Below, piece by piece: positions 8,759 through 17,729 of a DNA stretch of 58,231 nucleotides. The stretch is from Bryobacterales bacterium. Its GTDB lineage: Bacteria; Acidobacteriota; Terriglobia; Bryobacterales; Bryobacteraceae. How positions within the stretch are numbered: the first letter of the stretch is position 1; each line of letters begins with the position of its first letter. The stretch is from contig PLDF01000230.1 in assembly GCA_003135055.1 (NCBI GenBank), positions 1 through 58,231 of the forward strand. The letters are read 5' to 3'. The notes under the pieces were generated by a model, which ran no database searches, was not told the DNA's origin, and saw nothing but the letters and a program-made list of their open reading frames with translations. The translations under genes were made by a program, and so were the position numbers.

Positions 8759-9508
8759 ATGCCCCACGACGATGAACAGTCCAAAACGGCCGTGGAGGAG
8801 CTTGCCGCCCGCTTCCGCGGCGAGATGATTCCGCTCAGCAACAAGTTCTGCTACTTCTCCACTTTGCCTATGGCCGAAGAGGATTTGCGGCAGTACCTTC
8901 ACGAGCCTGTCGCCGCCATCTCGCCCGCCGTGGCCGCGATTCTGCCGCAGGTGGGCTTCCTGGTGGCTCCGTATCTGGAAAAGGGCAATGGCAAAGAGAA
9001 AGACAGCGTGGTCTTCGACCGCCCCGCCGACGGCCGCCAGATTCTGTTCTCCCGCTGCGACCTGGAAGGGCTCACCGTGCTGGCCCTGGGCGCCAAGGAG
9101 ATCGAAGTGGCCGATTATCACTACCAACTCTACTCGGCGCTCTCGGCGCTGGTGGCGGACCATTGGCCGCATGAGGCGCAAGAGCGCTTCTACCGGGCGA
9201 TACGCGAAGAGCTAAGCGCTGAAATCCACGGCGAAGTGGATGAGAAGAGCTGGCATCTGAAGCAGGCGCTGCTCCGCCGCCAGACCAATGTCCGCAAAGA
9301 AACCAAACTGTTCCGCGATTACGCGCGCCAGGCGTTTGTAGATACCCTGACGCTTTACCTCCACGGCGCCTGTTGCGATATCGACGTGGAAACCGGCCCC
9401 CGCCAGATGCCCAGCCGCTACCTGCGCCGCCGCCTGGAGCTGCTGATGTCGCTGTTCCCGCCGCCGGAAGGCTATGCGGTGCTGCCGGAGCAGTTGAAGA
9501 GCCGGTAA
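8759..9508 (+). CDS. Conserved-looking protein of unknown function
   Basis: A 249-residue soluble protein without signal peptide or membrane helices. The N-terminal third is acidic and helical; the middle contains FDRPADGRQILFSRCDLEGL; the C-terminal third is rich in Arg and Leu (PSRYLRRRLELLMSLFPPPEGY) and has a Cys pair (HGACCDIDVE). The start is ATG 8759, with TACAAT 12 nt upstream and no Shine-Dalgarno sequence. I do not recognise the family. It stands alone between a scar and the PilZ gene. Codon use is like the neighbours', so it is probably a real gene. Confidence 0.7.
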   Translation: MPHDDEQSKTAVEELAARFRGEMIPLSNKFCYFSTLPMAEEDLRQYLHEPVAAISPAVAAILPQVGFLVAPYLEKGNGKEKDSVVFDRPADGRQILFSRCDLEGLTVLALGAKEIEVADYHYQLYSALSALVADHWPHEAQERFYRAIREELSAEIHGEVDEKSWHLKQALLRRQTNVRKETKLFRDYARQAFVDTLTLYLHGACCDIDVETGPRQMPSRYLRRRLELLMSLFPPPEGYAVLPEQLKSR

Positions 9509-9626
9509 CGCCTGCTGGCGCTGTGAACCCGGCGGTTTGTGCTCTTGATGGAAAACGCTCTTACGGTCGCGGCTCTGATCGGAGCCAGCCCTATCTATGC
9601 CAGCCCTACCTACCTATGCCAAACCT

Positions 9627-10067
9627 CTACCGCGCGCCGTTGACTGCCGCCGAGCCCTTCATGTGAATCAGCAGGCCGGGCATTCTCTGTCCGTTGGCCG
9701 GCGCCCCGCTGGCGACGAAGGTCCGGAACTCGTGGGTCACGGTGCGGATGGCCGCCCATCCGGAGCCGGAGCGCAAGATCCGTCCCGTGACGTACAACTG
9801 CATGGGCGCCACGTTAAGCAGCAACATCGGCCATGAGATCGCCAACTCCACGTTCAAACCGGACGGCATCTCGCGGCCAGCCTCAAACCGGACGCCTCCG
9901 CTCGACATGTCGAGGGTGCATCCCGTTCCGGCGTCGATCGTCCGCCGGCGCCGGACCAGTTTCCAGCGTAGCTGCAGTTGCATTCCGTAGCGTTTGTCAT
10001 GGCGGCGCTCGCCGCCGATGGTTTCTACTTGCTGCACATCGTCACCCCAGGTGTGAATTGATCGCAT
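9627..10067 (-). CDS. PilZ-domain protein
   Basis: The 146-residue protein carries the two PilZ signatures that bind cyclic di-GMP: the RxxxR-type ERRHDKR (near residues 20-26) and the DxSxxG-type LDMSSGGVRF (near 53-62). A beta-rich core follows to about residue 120. The domain occupies nearly the whole chain, so it is a stand-alone PilZ receptor or adaptor rather than an effector fusion. No diguanylate cyclase, phosphodiesterase or motility gene is nearby. Binding is inferred from the motifs. Confidence 0.75.
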   Translation of the reverse strand: MRSIHTWGDDVQQVETIGGERRHDKRYGMQLQLRWKLVRRRRTIDAGTGCTLDMSSGGVRFEAGREMPSGLNVELAISWPMLLLNVAPMQLYVTGRILRSGSGWAAIRTVTHEFRTFVASGAPANGQRMPGLLIHMKGSAAVNGAR

Positions 10068-10223
10068 AGTTCCAGCAACTCTTGTTTTGCGCCGACGAAT
10101 TCATTATGCGAGGGTTGAGGCTGACTTGAAAGTAATAGAAGTACCATGGACCGTAATATCAGTTCTAAGGAAGTTCCCGATGCCATCCCCGGTAAGCCTA
10201 AGAAGCGAGAGGAATCGTTAGGG

Positions 10224-11171
10224 CTAGGCCTGATAGCGCTGAACGGTGGCGAGCGCGCCAGCCAGCACTTTGGCCCGCAACTCAGGCGGTTCCACCGCCT
10301 CGACGTCCCCGCCGAAGCTGAGCGCAAACTGTATCGCCTCTTCTTCGACATCGAGCCGTACCCGTACGCGCACGCGGTCCCCTTCCGGTGTTTCCCCCTC
10401 CAGCCGCCAGCCGCGGTAACGCACCCAGCGCATAACCGGCGGGCTGGCCAGATACGTGGCGTAATATCGCGGCAGCTTCTCGCGGAATTCACTGGCCGAA
10501 CGCTCCCAATAATCGGCTGGATCGAACTCCGCCGGCCGCTGGCTGGGCTGGTCCAGAATCACGGCGCTGGAAATCCGCGACACGCGATAGGTCTTCGTTT
10601 CCCCGGCAACTTGCGCGATCAGATACCACGTGCTCCCTTTAGCGACCAGCGCAAGCGGATCACCGGCGCGCTCACCCGGTTCTCCAAGCGCCCTTCGATA
10701 CGAAAACCGCACTCGCCGCTCCCGCCAGAGCGCATCCAGCAGCACTGGAAGGCAGGCAATGGATTCGGCGGGGTCGCGCCACCCACGTGTGTCGATCAGA
10801 ATCCGCTGCCGCGCAAACTCCGCTTGTTGCCGTGCGCCCGCCGGCAGCGATGCCTGCAGCTTGATAAAAGCCGCTTCGGCTTCGCGCTTCAAGCCCAGGT
10901 CCGCCATCAAGCGCTCCGGTCTGGCAAGAAACAAGGACTGAATCTCCCCCGCGCTCAATCCGGTGAGCTTGGTCTGATACTCTTCAAGCAGGCGCCAGCC
11001 GCCGGCCGCCCCACGTTCCGCGATCACCGGCACGCCCGCGCCGCTCAACGCTTCCATATCCCGCAGAATGGTTCGCTGAGAAACCTCCAGGCGCTTGGCC
11101 AGCTCGCGGGCCGTCACCCTGCGGCGTACCTGCAACAAAAGGAGGATCGACAGCAGGCGGCCGGCACGCAT
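10224..11171 (-). CDS. WYL-domain transcriptional regulator (YafY-like)
   Basis: A 315-residue regulator with an N-terminal winged helix-turn-helix (LLLLQVRRRVTARELAKRLEVSQRTILRDMEAL, given here in part: VTARELAKRLEVSQRT), a linker, and a WYL domain around residues 140-220 (VRFSYRR and GSTWYLIAQV near the WYL core). WYL domains sense small ligands or nucleic acid. ATG 11171 is chosen; TTG 11177 is equally possible. It is divergent from the SDR operon with 64 bp between the starts and a palindrome inside, which suggests it controls that operon and itself. Confidence 0.88.
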   Translation of the reverse strand: MRAGRLLSILLLLQVRRRVTARELAKRLEVSQRTILRDMEALSGAGVPVIAERGAAGGWRLLEEYQTKLTGLSAGEIQSLFLARPERLMADLGLKREAEAAFIKLQASLPAGARQQAEFARQRILIDTRGWRDPAESIACLPVLLDALWRERRVRFSYRRALGEPGERAGDPLALVAKGSTWYLIAQVAGETKTYRVSRISSAVILDQPSQRPAEFDPADYWERSASEFREKLPRYYATYLASPPVMRWVRYRGWRLEGETPEGDRVRVRVRLDVEEEAIQFALSFGGDVEAVEPPELRAKVLAGALATVQRYQA

Positions 11172-11194
11172 AGACAAACTTTATCAGCGAAATA

Positions 11195-11209
11195 TGACAG
11201 CCGGTGTCA
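11195..11209. promoter_or_regulatory. Putative operator between WYL regulator and SDR operon
   Basis: TGACA-GCCGG-TGTCA: perfect 5-bp arms with a 5-bp spacer, centred in the 64-bp divergent intergenic region. Position and symmetry suit binding of the WYL regulator; the assignment is inference. Confidence 0.45.
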
Positions 11210-11235
11210 GGAATTGTCCCCTACACTAATCCAAC

Positions 11236-12150
11236 ATGAAGCCTCTGGCCAGCATGAAGCCTCTCGAAGGAAAGGTCGCCATTGTTGCCGGCTCCAGTCG
11301 AGGGGCGGGTCGCGGCATCGCGCTCGGCATCGCGCTCTCCCTCGGCGATTCCGGCGCTACCGTCTACGTAGCCGCGCGGACTTCGCGAAGCGGGCCTGCG
11401 CCGGCCGATAAAGCGCCCGGCACAATCGAGGATACCGCCGAGGAAGTGACCGCACGCGGCGGCAAGGGCATCGCGGTTCGCGCCGATCTCAGCGACGGGA
11501 AGCAGGTAGCCGCCCTGTTTGAGCGAGTGGGTAAGGAGCACGGCAATCTCGACGTCCTGGCCAATTCCGTGTGGAGCGCGAACTGCATGCCGGTGTGGTC
11601 CAGGAAGTTTTGGGACCTCAGCGCCGACCTCTGGCGCGATGCCACCGGCGACCTGAGCGCCTGCTGGCTGACCAGCGTTCACGCCGCACGCCTGATGGCC
11701 GGGAAGCGCGGCGGCCTCATCGTTCCTGTCACTGACAATCACCATCCCGATCCATCGTCCTGGCGCGGGCAGATTTTACGCAATATGGGCCACGAGTGTG
11801 TCAATCGGCTGGTTATGGGCATGAGCCGCGACGGCAAGAACGTGAAGATCGCGGTGGTTGGACTGAATTCCGGCTTCATGCGCACCGAACGCGTCCTGAT
11901 GTATATGACGACCGCAGCCCGGAAGAAGCAATACCGCTTCGACCTGAGCGAATCGCCCGAGTACATCGGGCGCGCGGTAGCGGCTTTGGCGGCCGATCGG
12001 CGGGTGCTCCAAAAAACCGGGCAATTGCTTTGGGCCCGCGATTTGGCCCAGGAGTACGGCTTTACCGACACAGATGGGCGTTTCATCCCGCGCTTTGATC
12101 CTAAGCCGCAGCTTGATCCGAACGCGCCGCGGCAGGACTACCCGCGATGA
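11236..12150 (+). CDS. SDR-family protein lacking the catalytic triad
   Basis: The 304-residue protein has the SDR fold: the dinucleotide motif AGSSRGAGRGIA near residue 20, VAARTSRS, RADLSDGKQ and the NSVWSAN block replacing the usual NNAG. The active site is degenerate. Where DHRS1-like relatives have Ser and YxxxK, this protein has VPVTDNHH and RNMGH, so Ser, Tyr and Lys are all absent by alignment. It may be a cofactor-binding sensor or use different chemistry. TACACT lies 8 nt before the ATG with no Shine-Dalgarno. It is the first gene of an operon with the 12147 gene (4-nt overlap). Confidence 0.85.
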   Translation: MKPLASMKPLEGKVAIVAGSSRGAGRGIALGIALSLGDSGATVYVAARTSRSGPAPADKAPGTIEDTAEEVTARGGKGIAVRADLSDGKQVAALFERVGKEHGNLDVLANSVWSANCMPVWSRKFWDLSADLWRDATGDLSACWLTSVHAARLMAGKRGGLIVPVTDNHHPDPSSWRGQILRNMGHECVNRLVMGMSRDGKNVKIAVVGLNSGFMRTERVLMYMTTAARKKQYRFDLSESPEYIGRAVAALAADRRVLQKTGQLLWARDLAQEYGFTDTDGRFIPRFDPKPQLDPNAPRQDYPR

Positions 12151-12755
12151 AGGCCGCCGTTCGCGCCGCACTCGGATTTAGGTCGCACTCGGGTTGGGCG
12201 GCTCTGGTCGTCGTCACTGGCGCCCCCGGCGCTCCGGTGGCGATCGAACGCCGGCGAGTGCAGACCGCCGACCCTCGGATAAGAGGCTCTCTGCAGCCAT
12301 ATCACGCCGCGAAAGAAATGCAGCTCGCCGAAGCCGAAGCGTTCCTCGATCGCTGCGGCGCGGCAACGCAGTTGATGGCGGAGACAGCCGTACGCGAAGC
12401 CGCGGCGGAGTTGGCCGGCAAGGGCTACGCCGTCGCCGGCGCGTGTGTGTTACTGGGCTCAGGCCGGCCCGCGACCGGCCTCGCCGCGACGCTCCGCTCG
12501 CACCCCATGATCCACACCGCCGAAGGCGATTTCTTTCGCGGCGCTCTCAAAGCCGCCTGCGAGTCGTGCGGCCTGCCGGTCCTCGGCGTGAAAGAGAAGG
12601 AGCTCATCCGTGAAGCGGCGGCTGCTCTGGGCACCTCGGCAGATAATTTGCAACGTCGGGCTGCCGCGCTCGGTAAGAGCATCGGGCCGCCCTGGCGCCA
12701 GGATGAAAAGCTGTGCGCCATCGCAGGTTGGCTCGCGCTCAGGGAGCTGCGGTAG
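12147..12755 (+). CDS. Unknown protein coupled to the SDR gene
   Basis: A 202-residue soluble protein whose ATG overlaps the SDR stop codon (ATGA), so the two are probably made together. Notable blocks are GFRSHSGWAALVVV at the N-terminus, VLLGSGRPATGL, HPMIHTAEGDFFRGAL and the C-terminal WRQDEKLCAIAGWLAL. The glycine-rich first strand pair, a central acidic GDFF and a terminal helix could suit an RNase H/actin-like fold, but that is a weak structural guess. No family recognised. It is likely regulated with the SDR by the divergent WYL protein. Confidence 0.75.
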   Translation: MKAAVRAALGFRSHSGWAALVVVTGAPGAPVAIERRRVQTADPRIRGSLQPYHAAKEMQLAEAEAFLDRCGAATQLMAETAVREAAAELAGKGYAVAGACVLLGSGRPATGLAATLRSHPMIHTAEGDFFRGALKAACESCGLPVLGVKEKELIREAAAALGTSADNLQRRAAALGKSIGPPWRQDEKLCAIAGWLALRELR

Positions 12756-13429
12756 TCTTCGCACGCCGCTCTACCGCAGCATCCCCAGTTACTTCCGCGC
12801 TAGCCGGCTCCGCTTTGCGGCGTAACGCCGCCGATACCCCGGCGCCCTTCGGCCGGATTCAATTGAGTCGCAGATGCAACTCACGCGCCGCCTGGAGGTG
12901 CGCCACTGCCTCCAGCGCCTGCCCGGCGGCTTTAGGAGCATCGCGTAATTGAGTGACAGCGATGTGAGGCAGGATGCGATCCGGATTGATCCCGCGCGGC
13001 GGTTGACGACCAGGTTGCCAGTCTGCCCACTAAGCGGCAAGCCGCCAACGGCGCCGGCGTTCCTCCATTAGACCAGCGAGTAGACCAGGGAGATTACCAA
13101 GGGCGAGCAGCTGGCCGGCTGACAATCGGCCGAAGGTTGGCAACCGGTTGGCAACCTGCCCCACAAAATCGTCGAGGCTCTTTCATAACTCGAGCTTCTG
13201 GCGGCGGATTCCGTGGCTGACTCGGCGCGAGTGCCCAGCGCGCAGAGGACTAAGGCGAGGTTCGGCGACTCAGTGTATGTCAGCGGCAGCAGCGAAACGA
13301 GCAACTCGACGGACAGCGCCGAAGCCAACCGCGCGATTCGCCGAAACGATTCCGGACAAGCTCGACGCAATCCGTGCGATGCACCACATTAGCAGGCGAC
13401 TTGCTCTGACGATTGCGAGGTGATATTGA
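12756..13429. other. 674-bp gap with a possible TPR-protein remnant
   Basis: On the minus strand 12859-13020 reads INPDRILPHIAVTQLRDAP followed by KAAGQALEAVAHLQAARELH and a stop, the style of a TPR-protein C-terminus; the frame is interrupted upstream. The rest, including long but meaningless frames at 13068-13370 on both strands, shows nothing I can support. Confidence 0.35.
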
Positions 13430-13828
13430 ATGCGCGGATTTACACTTGTATTATTAGGTACTGTTGCTGGTATCGGCTTCATGGCTACCGCCCCCAAAGC
13501 AGAGGCTCAGGTGAGCGTCGACATCGGAGTAGCCCCCGACTGTCCCTATGGTTACTATGACGTGGCTCCTTATGCCTGTGCTCCCGCCGGATACTACGGT
13601 CCGGAATGGTTTACCGGGGACGTCTTCATTGGCGCTGGCCCATGGTTTCATGGCGCTAGCGAATTCCAGGGCCACGTAAATAACCGTTTACATCCGGAAC
13701 ACGGCTATAAGGGGCCAGTGCCACAACGTGGCGAGAAAGCGGAGCCGGCAAAGCGTGTCGACAGTGCGCACTTCAAAGGCAACGAAGTGCGGGATGGACG
13801 CGGCCACGCAGTTAAGGGCAAACGCTAG
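13430..13828 (+). CDS. Small secreted Tyr/Pro/Gly-rich protein
   Basis: The 132-residue protein begins with a signal peptide (MRGFTLVLLGTVAGIGFMATA, cut probable after AEA near residue 26). The mature N-terminus carries CPYGYYDVAPYACAPAGYYG and then PEWFTGDVFIGAGPWFHG, a conserved block I remember from small exported proteins of soil bacteria annotated only as hypothetical. The tail is charged (Lys, Glu, His, Arg). GAGGTGAT lies just upstream of the ATG. Two cysteines may form a disulfide. Function unknown. A strong stem-loop follows 22 nt after the stop. Confidence 0.75.
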   Translation: MRGFTLVLLGTVAGIGFMATAPKAEAQVSVDIGVAPDCPYGYYDVAPYACAPAGYYGPEWFTGDVFIGAGPWFHGASEFQGHVNNRLHPEHGYKGPVPQRGEKAEPAKRVDSAHFKGNEVRDGRGHAVKGKR

Positions 13829-13850
13829 CGTACCGATTACTTGTATAACA

Positions 13851-13917
13851 GACTCGCCGGCGCCGGCGAGGTATTTTTAGCCTCGCTAACACTAACTAAG
13901 CCGGCGCCAGGCGAGTC
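13851..13917. repeat. Long stem-loop downstream of the small secreted protein gene
   Basis: Arms 13851-13867 and 13900-13917 pair over 17 bp with one bulged base, and the left arm is itself partly self-complementary (GCCGGCGCCGGC). There is no U run after it, so it may stabilise the transcript end rather than terminate. The remainder of the 326-bp gap up to 14133 has no recognisable gene. Confidence 0.5.
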
Positions 13918-14133
13918 AGCCGGCCGAGAGTCGCTCCAGGAGTGCTGGTGGACTGGGCGCAGTCATTGAGTAAGTGGCGCCGTGCGGATGCGGCGATTCG
14001 TGCGTCGAGTAATAACTCCCTTGGATTGAACTGGACTGAGTGTCCACCGGACTCAGCCAGGCTACCAGATCTTGTGGCGTGGCGGCCGGACATGCCCGGC
14101 CACATAGCGGATGGGTTGTCCGGCATGCGCGGG

Positions 14134-14155
14134 GGACAGGCCAGGAGGCCTGTCC
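14134..14155. repeat. REP-like palindrome, type II
   Basis: GGACAGGCC-AGGA-GGCCTGTCC, a perfect 9-bp stem just after the stop of the minus-strand tricorn gene, with the same core as palindromes at 17855, 18006, 28609 and 51822. Confidence 0.7.
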
Positions 14156-17100
14156 TACTTTATCTCGCCTTTTAAGACTTCTATTGCCTTCTCTACCTGC
14201 CGGTCGTGCTGAGTCAGGAAATCGGGCGGAGTGTTGTCGATTAGATAATCGGGCACGACGCCGTAGTTCTCCATATCCTCGCCGCGGGCGGTGGTCACGG
14301 CCGCGCCGGGGGTGCGCAAAGTCGAGCCATCCATCAAAGTGAACGATCCGGTGCCAATGACGGCGCCGTAGGTCGGCATACCTACCAACTTGCCGAGACC
14401 CAAGGTGCGGAAGCCATCGGGGAACATTTCGGCGTCGCTGGCGGAGCGCTCATTCTGCAACACCACCATCGGTCCGAAGTACGCCTGCGACGGCCGAGTC
14501 ACAACCAGCGAATCGCGGCCGCGCGACGATTGATACGGCTTACGCTGGTTCAGAATCTCCAGCAATTCCTGATCGATTCCGCCTCCGCCGTTGAAGCGCT
14601 CATCGATGATGAGGGCTTTCTTGTCCTGGTTATCGAGCAGGTCGCGCTCGAACTTCGCCAATGACGGCGCATCCATCGCCTTGATGTGCAAGTAGCCGAT
14701 TTCGCCACCTGAGAGCTTCTTCACCATCTCAGCGCGATCGTCCACCCAGCGCGCATATTCCAAATCGCTCTGCGCCGCAGTGGTGAGAGGTTCAAGGTTG
14801 ATGGTCCACGAGCCATCCATGGAAGGTTTGGAGTTCACCACGAATTCGAATTTCTTCTCGGGAAGAATGTTGAACAGCTTCCAGTAATTCTCGCTGGTCT
14901 TCAGCTCCTTGCCGTTCACCGCCAGAATGTAATTGCCGGCGGCCAGCTTGACGTAATCGTGATCGGCCGGACCTTTGCGGTAGATGTAAGACACCTTGTA
15001 GTATCCCGACGTATCGGGAGCCATGTCGAAGCCGGGATAACGGGTCTGAATCCGCTCGGCCGCATTCTCTTCGCCGGGCAGCCGGCCGCCGCCGGACATG
15101 CCAGTGTGCGAGGAGTTGATTTCGCCGATCATCTCCATAACCACGTTGTCGAGCTCTTCGGAATCGGCGATGTTACCGAGCAGGGCTTCGTACTTATCCT
15201 TGGCCGCGGCCCAGTTCGTGCCGTGCATCTTGGGATCGTAGTATCGATTCTTCATTACGCGCCAGGCTTCTTCAAAGACCTGCTTGCGTTCAGCCGCTAT
15301 ATCGATCACCATGCGCACGGAGAAATCAATGCGCCTCGGTCCGCCGCTGGTGGCAGTAGTCGTGGCCGCGCGGGCCGCTGCGCCGCCGCCGCGTCCACCC
15401 CGCCCACCGCCGCGTCCGGCAGCCGCCGCGGTCGACGCCGCCGCGCCGGCATCCGCGCCGCCGCCGCCGATGGCCAATGTGTAAATGCTGCCGCCTTGCA
15501 GATAGTAAATGCTGCGGCCGTCGCGCGACCACTGCGGCTCGCCGCCACCGCCCCGTCCGCCACCGCCGCCGCCACGTCCACCGCGTCCACGTCCGCCGGC
15601 GGCGTCAGTCGAAGTAGTATTGAGACGCGTGAGACGCGTGCCGTCCTCGGCGATGGTGTACATTCCAGGTCCGCCACCCGCGCCGGGTCCAGCGCCCTCT
15701 TCGGCGGCTCCGCCCGCGGCACTGAACAGGTAGGTGCGGCTATCGGGCGCGGGAACCACCATGGAGACCGATCCGGGCATGCGGGTGAGCTGAGTGACAC
15801 GGCGATCAAGCCCATCCCAAACGATCTTCACTTGCACATTGGCAACTGCGCCCGCAGCGGCGCCGCGTCCACCCCGGCCCGCGGGGGCATTCTCGGCAGC
15901 CGCGGCTTCGGCCTGCGCTTCGGTATCGATATCGAGCGAGTTGGGGTCCTTATCTATCGGAATGAGAGACACGCTGTAAAGTTGTGAAGTGGAACGTGCG
16001 AGGGAAGCCATGCCCGACGCCCCAACGCCTCCCAGGAATAGCAGCTTCCTGCCGTCGGGCGTCCACCTGGCGCCGGTGGAAGAGAGAAAATCGCCGCCGC
16101 CGATCTGATGTTCCTGACGGGTGGCGAGCTCCATCACCCACACGTGCTGGCGCAGCAATTTGTCGGCCTTGGAATATGAGATCCACATGCCGTCGGGCGA
16201 AAACTGCGGGTTGCCGATGTTATTGGCGTCGCTGGTGACTAGTATGTCAGTCTTGCCGTTATCCACATCCACGCGGCGAAGTTTGTGGTCCGAGCCCGAA
16301 TACAGCAACGTCTTGGAATCGGGCGCCCAGACAAGGCTCGACTTATCGCAATCCACGTCACTGATCTGCTTTACAGTCTTGCCGAGCTCGTCGGAGAGAA
16401 AGACTTCCTCGCGGCCGGTGCGGTCGGAAACGAAGGCGATCCACTTGCCGCTGGGGGCCCAGCGCGGGTCCTGCTCTTTCCATGGAGTGTCGGTCACGCG
16501 CTGCGTTTCGCCGCGATCGGTGGCGATGGTGAAGATCTCGCCGTGCGCCACTATGGCCGCGCGCCGGTTCGAAGGCGAAATGTGGAACCCCTCGGCGTCG
16601 TTGGCCAGAGTGACCAGCTCAGTGTCGTTCTCTTTGCCATCGGACTTGATATCGACGCGGATCTCGCTCGACCTGCCGCTGGCGACGTCGAGCTTCCAGA
16701 TGCCGAAGTTGTCTTCATAGACGATGGTTTTGCCGTCGGCCGAAATGCTGGGAAAGTAGAGATTGCCGTCGCCGTGGTGCGTCACCTGGACCGCCTTGCC
16801 GCCCTTGTCGGACATCTTATAGATGTTGTTGACGCTCTGCATCACTTCGGGGCTGCCGAACTTGATGGTCTTCTCATTGGGCAGCATGTCGGCGACAAAG
16901 TAGATATCGCTGTTAGCGGCATACATGGGCCATAGGTAATTACCCTTGTAATCGGGATCGCCCACGAGCCTGGTGAACTTCTTCGCAGCGACATCCATCA
17001 CCCAAAGGTCCACCGCGTAGCTGCCGCGATAGTGCTTGCGCGACCACACGCCGGGATGGCGCGAGAACGCGAGCTTGGAACCGTCGGTGGAGTAACTGGC

Positions 17101-17565
17101 CGAAGAGCCCCAGTCGGTGGAGATGGCCGTTTCGATGCCGCCATCGGCCGGGACCTCCCATAGAGTGGCCACCGAGGGAAACGCGCCGTTGCCGCGCGTG
17201 GAGGAGAAGACGACCTTCTTGCCATCGGGCGTCCAGCCGACCACGTTATCGGCCGCGCTGTGGAACGTGAGTTGCCGCGGCTTGCCGCCTGTGGAAGGGA
17301 TGACGTACACATCGTAGTTGCCGTCGCGATTGGACGAGAAAGCGATCGCGGAGCCATCGGGCGAGAATCGCGGAAACTGGTCGCGCGCCTTGTTATCGGT
17401 GAGGCGCAGGATGTCGGAGCCGTTCTCATTGGCGATCCAGATGTCGCCCAGGTAGCTGAACGCTACCTTGCCTTTGGAATAGGTGGGATGGCGCAGCAAC
17501 TTTACCTGCGCCTGCATCAGGACGGGCAGCAATAGCACGGCGGCACCCAAGAGCGCTTTTCGCAT
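14155..17565 (-). CDS. Tricorn protease homologue (S41 family) with Arg/Gly-rich inserts
   Basis: The 1136-residue exported peptidase has a signal peptide (MRKALLGAAVLLLPVLMQAQ), two propeller regions of WD40/PD40-like repeats (FSPDGSAIAFSSNRDG, WTPDGKKVVFSSTRG and others, about residues 25-700), a PDZ-like region near 860-930 and a C-terminal S41 peptidase domain. Catalytic residues by comparison with tricorn: His in SSHTGM (about 820), Ser-Asp in ERSASD (about 1043-1044) and Glu in MENYG (about 1099). Three inserts near 560, 655 and 715 are rich in RGG and GGRGG. GGAGG lies 8 nt before the ATG. It likely degrades peptides in the periplasm. Confidence 0.92.
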   Translation of the reverse strand: MRKALLGAAVLLLPVLMQAQVKLLRHPTYSKGKVAFSYLGDIWIANENGSDILRLTDNKARDQFPRFSPDGSAIAFSSNRDGNYDVYVIPSTGGKPRQLTFHSAADNVVGWTPDGKKVVFSSTRGNGAFPSVATLWEVPADGGIETAISTDWGSSASYSTDGSKLAFSRHPGVWSRKHYRGSYAVDLWVMDVAAKKFTRLVGDPDYKGNYLWPMYAANSDIYFVADMLPNEKTIKFGSPEVMQSVNNIYKMSDKGGKAVQVTHHGDGNLYFPSISADGKTIVYEDNFGIWKLDVASGRSSEIRVDIKSDGKENDTELVTLANDAEGFHISPSNRRAAIVAHGEIFTIATDRGETQRVTDTPWKEQDPRWAPSGKWIAFVSDRTGREEVFLSDELGKTVKQISDVDCDKSSLVWAPDSKTLLYSGSDHKLRRVDVDNGKTDILVTSDANNIGNPQFSPDGMWISYSKADKLLRQHVWVMELATRQEHQIGGGDFLSSTGARWTPDGRKLLFLGGVGASGMASLARSTSQLYSVSLIPIDKDPNSLDIDTEAQAEAAAAENAPAGRGGRGAAAGAVANVQVKIVWDGLDRRVTQLTRMPGSVSMVVPAPDSRTYLFSAAGGAAEEGAGPGAGGGPGMYTIAEDGTRLTRLNTTSTDAAGGRGRGGRGGGGGGRGGGGEPQWSRDGRSIYYLQGGSIYTLAIGGGGADAGAAASTAAAAGRGGGRGGRGGGAAARAATTTATSGGPRRIDFSVRMVIDIAAERKQVFEEAWRVMKNRYYDPKMHGTNWAAAKDKYEALLGNIADSEELDNVVMEMIGEINSSHTGMSGGGRLPGEENAAERIQTRYPGFDMAPDTSGYYKVSYIYRKGPADHDYVKLAAGNYILAVNGKELKTSENYWKLFNILPEKKFEFVVNSKPSMDGSWTINLEPLTTAAQSDLEYARWVDDRAEMVKKLSGGEIGYLHIKAMDAPSLAKFERDLLDNQDKKALIIDERFNGGGGIDQELLEILNQRKPYQSSRGRDSLVVTRPSQAYFGPMVVLQNERSASDAEMFPDGFRTLGLGKLVGMPTYGAVIGTGSFTLMDGSTLRTPGAAVTTARGEDMENYGVVPDYLIDNTPPDFLTQHDRQVEKAIEVLKGEIK

Positions 17566-17729
17566 CGTTCAAACCTCCGGATTCGGAATACTGCAATATT
17601 ACTGTTTCGGGGCGGTAAAGACAACTGCGGCGGAAACCCTTAAAGACAAATTGAGGCGGAAGCAGATTGATTATCGCTTCGTGGTCTGTTGCGCCTCGCT
17701 AATGCACGGCGGCTTGACGAACAACACAA

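Noticed and set aside
10146..11411. 421-residue plus-strand frame
   Set aside because: It lies opposite the WYL regulator and runs into the SDR start in another frame; no start signal or domain.
13068..13370. 100-residue minus-strand gene
   Set aside because: No start signal, no domain, and composition typical of non-coding GC-rich DNA.
14959..15987. 342-residue plus-strand frame
   Set aside because: Antisense of the tricorn gene; no ribosome site or domain.
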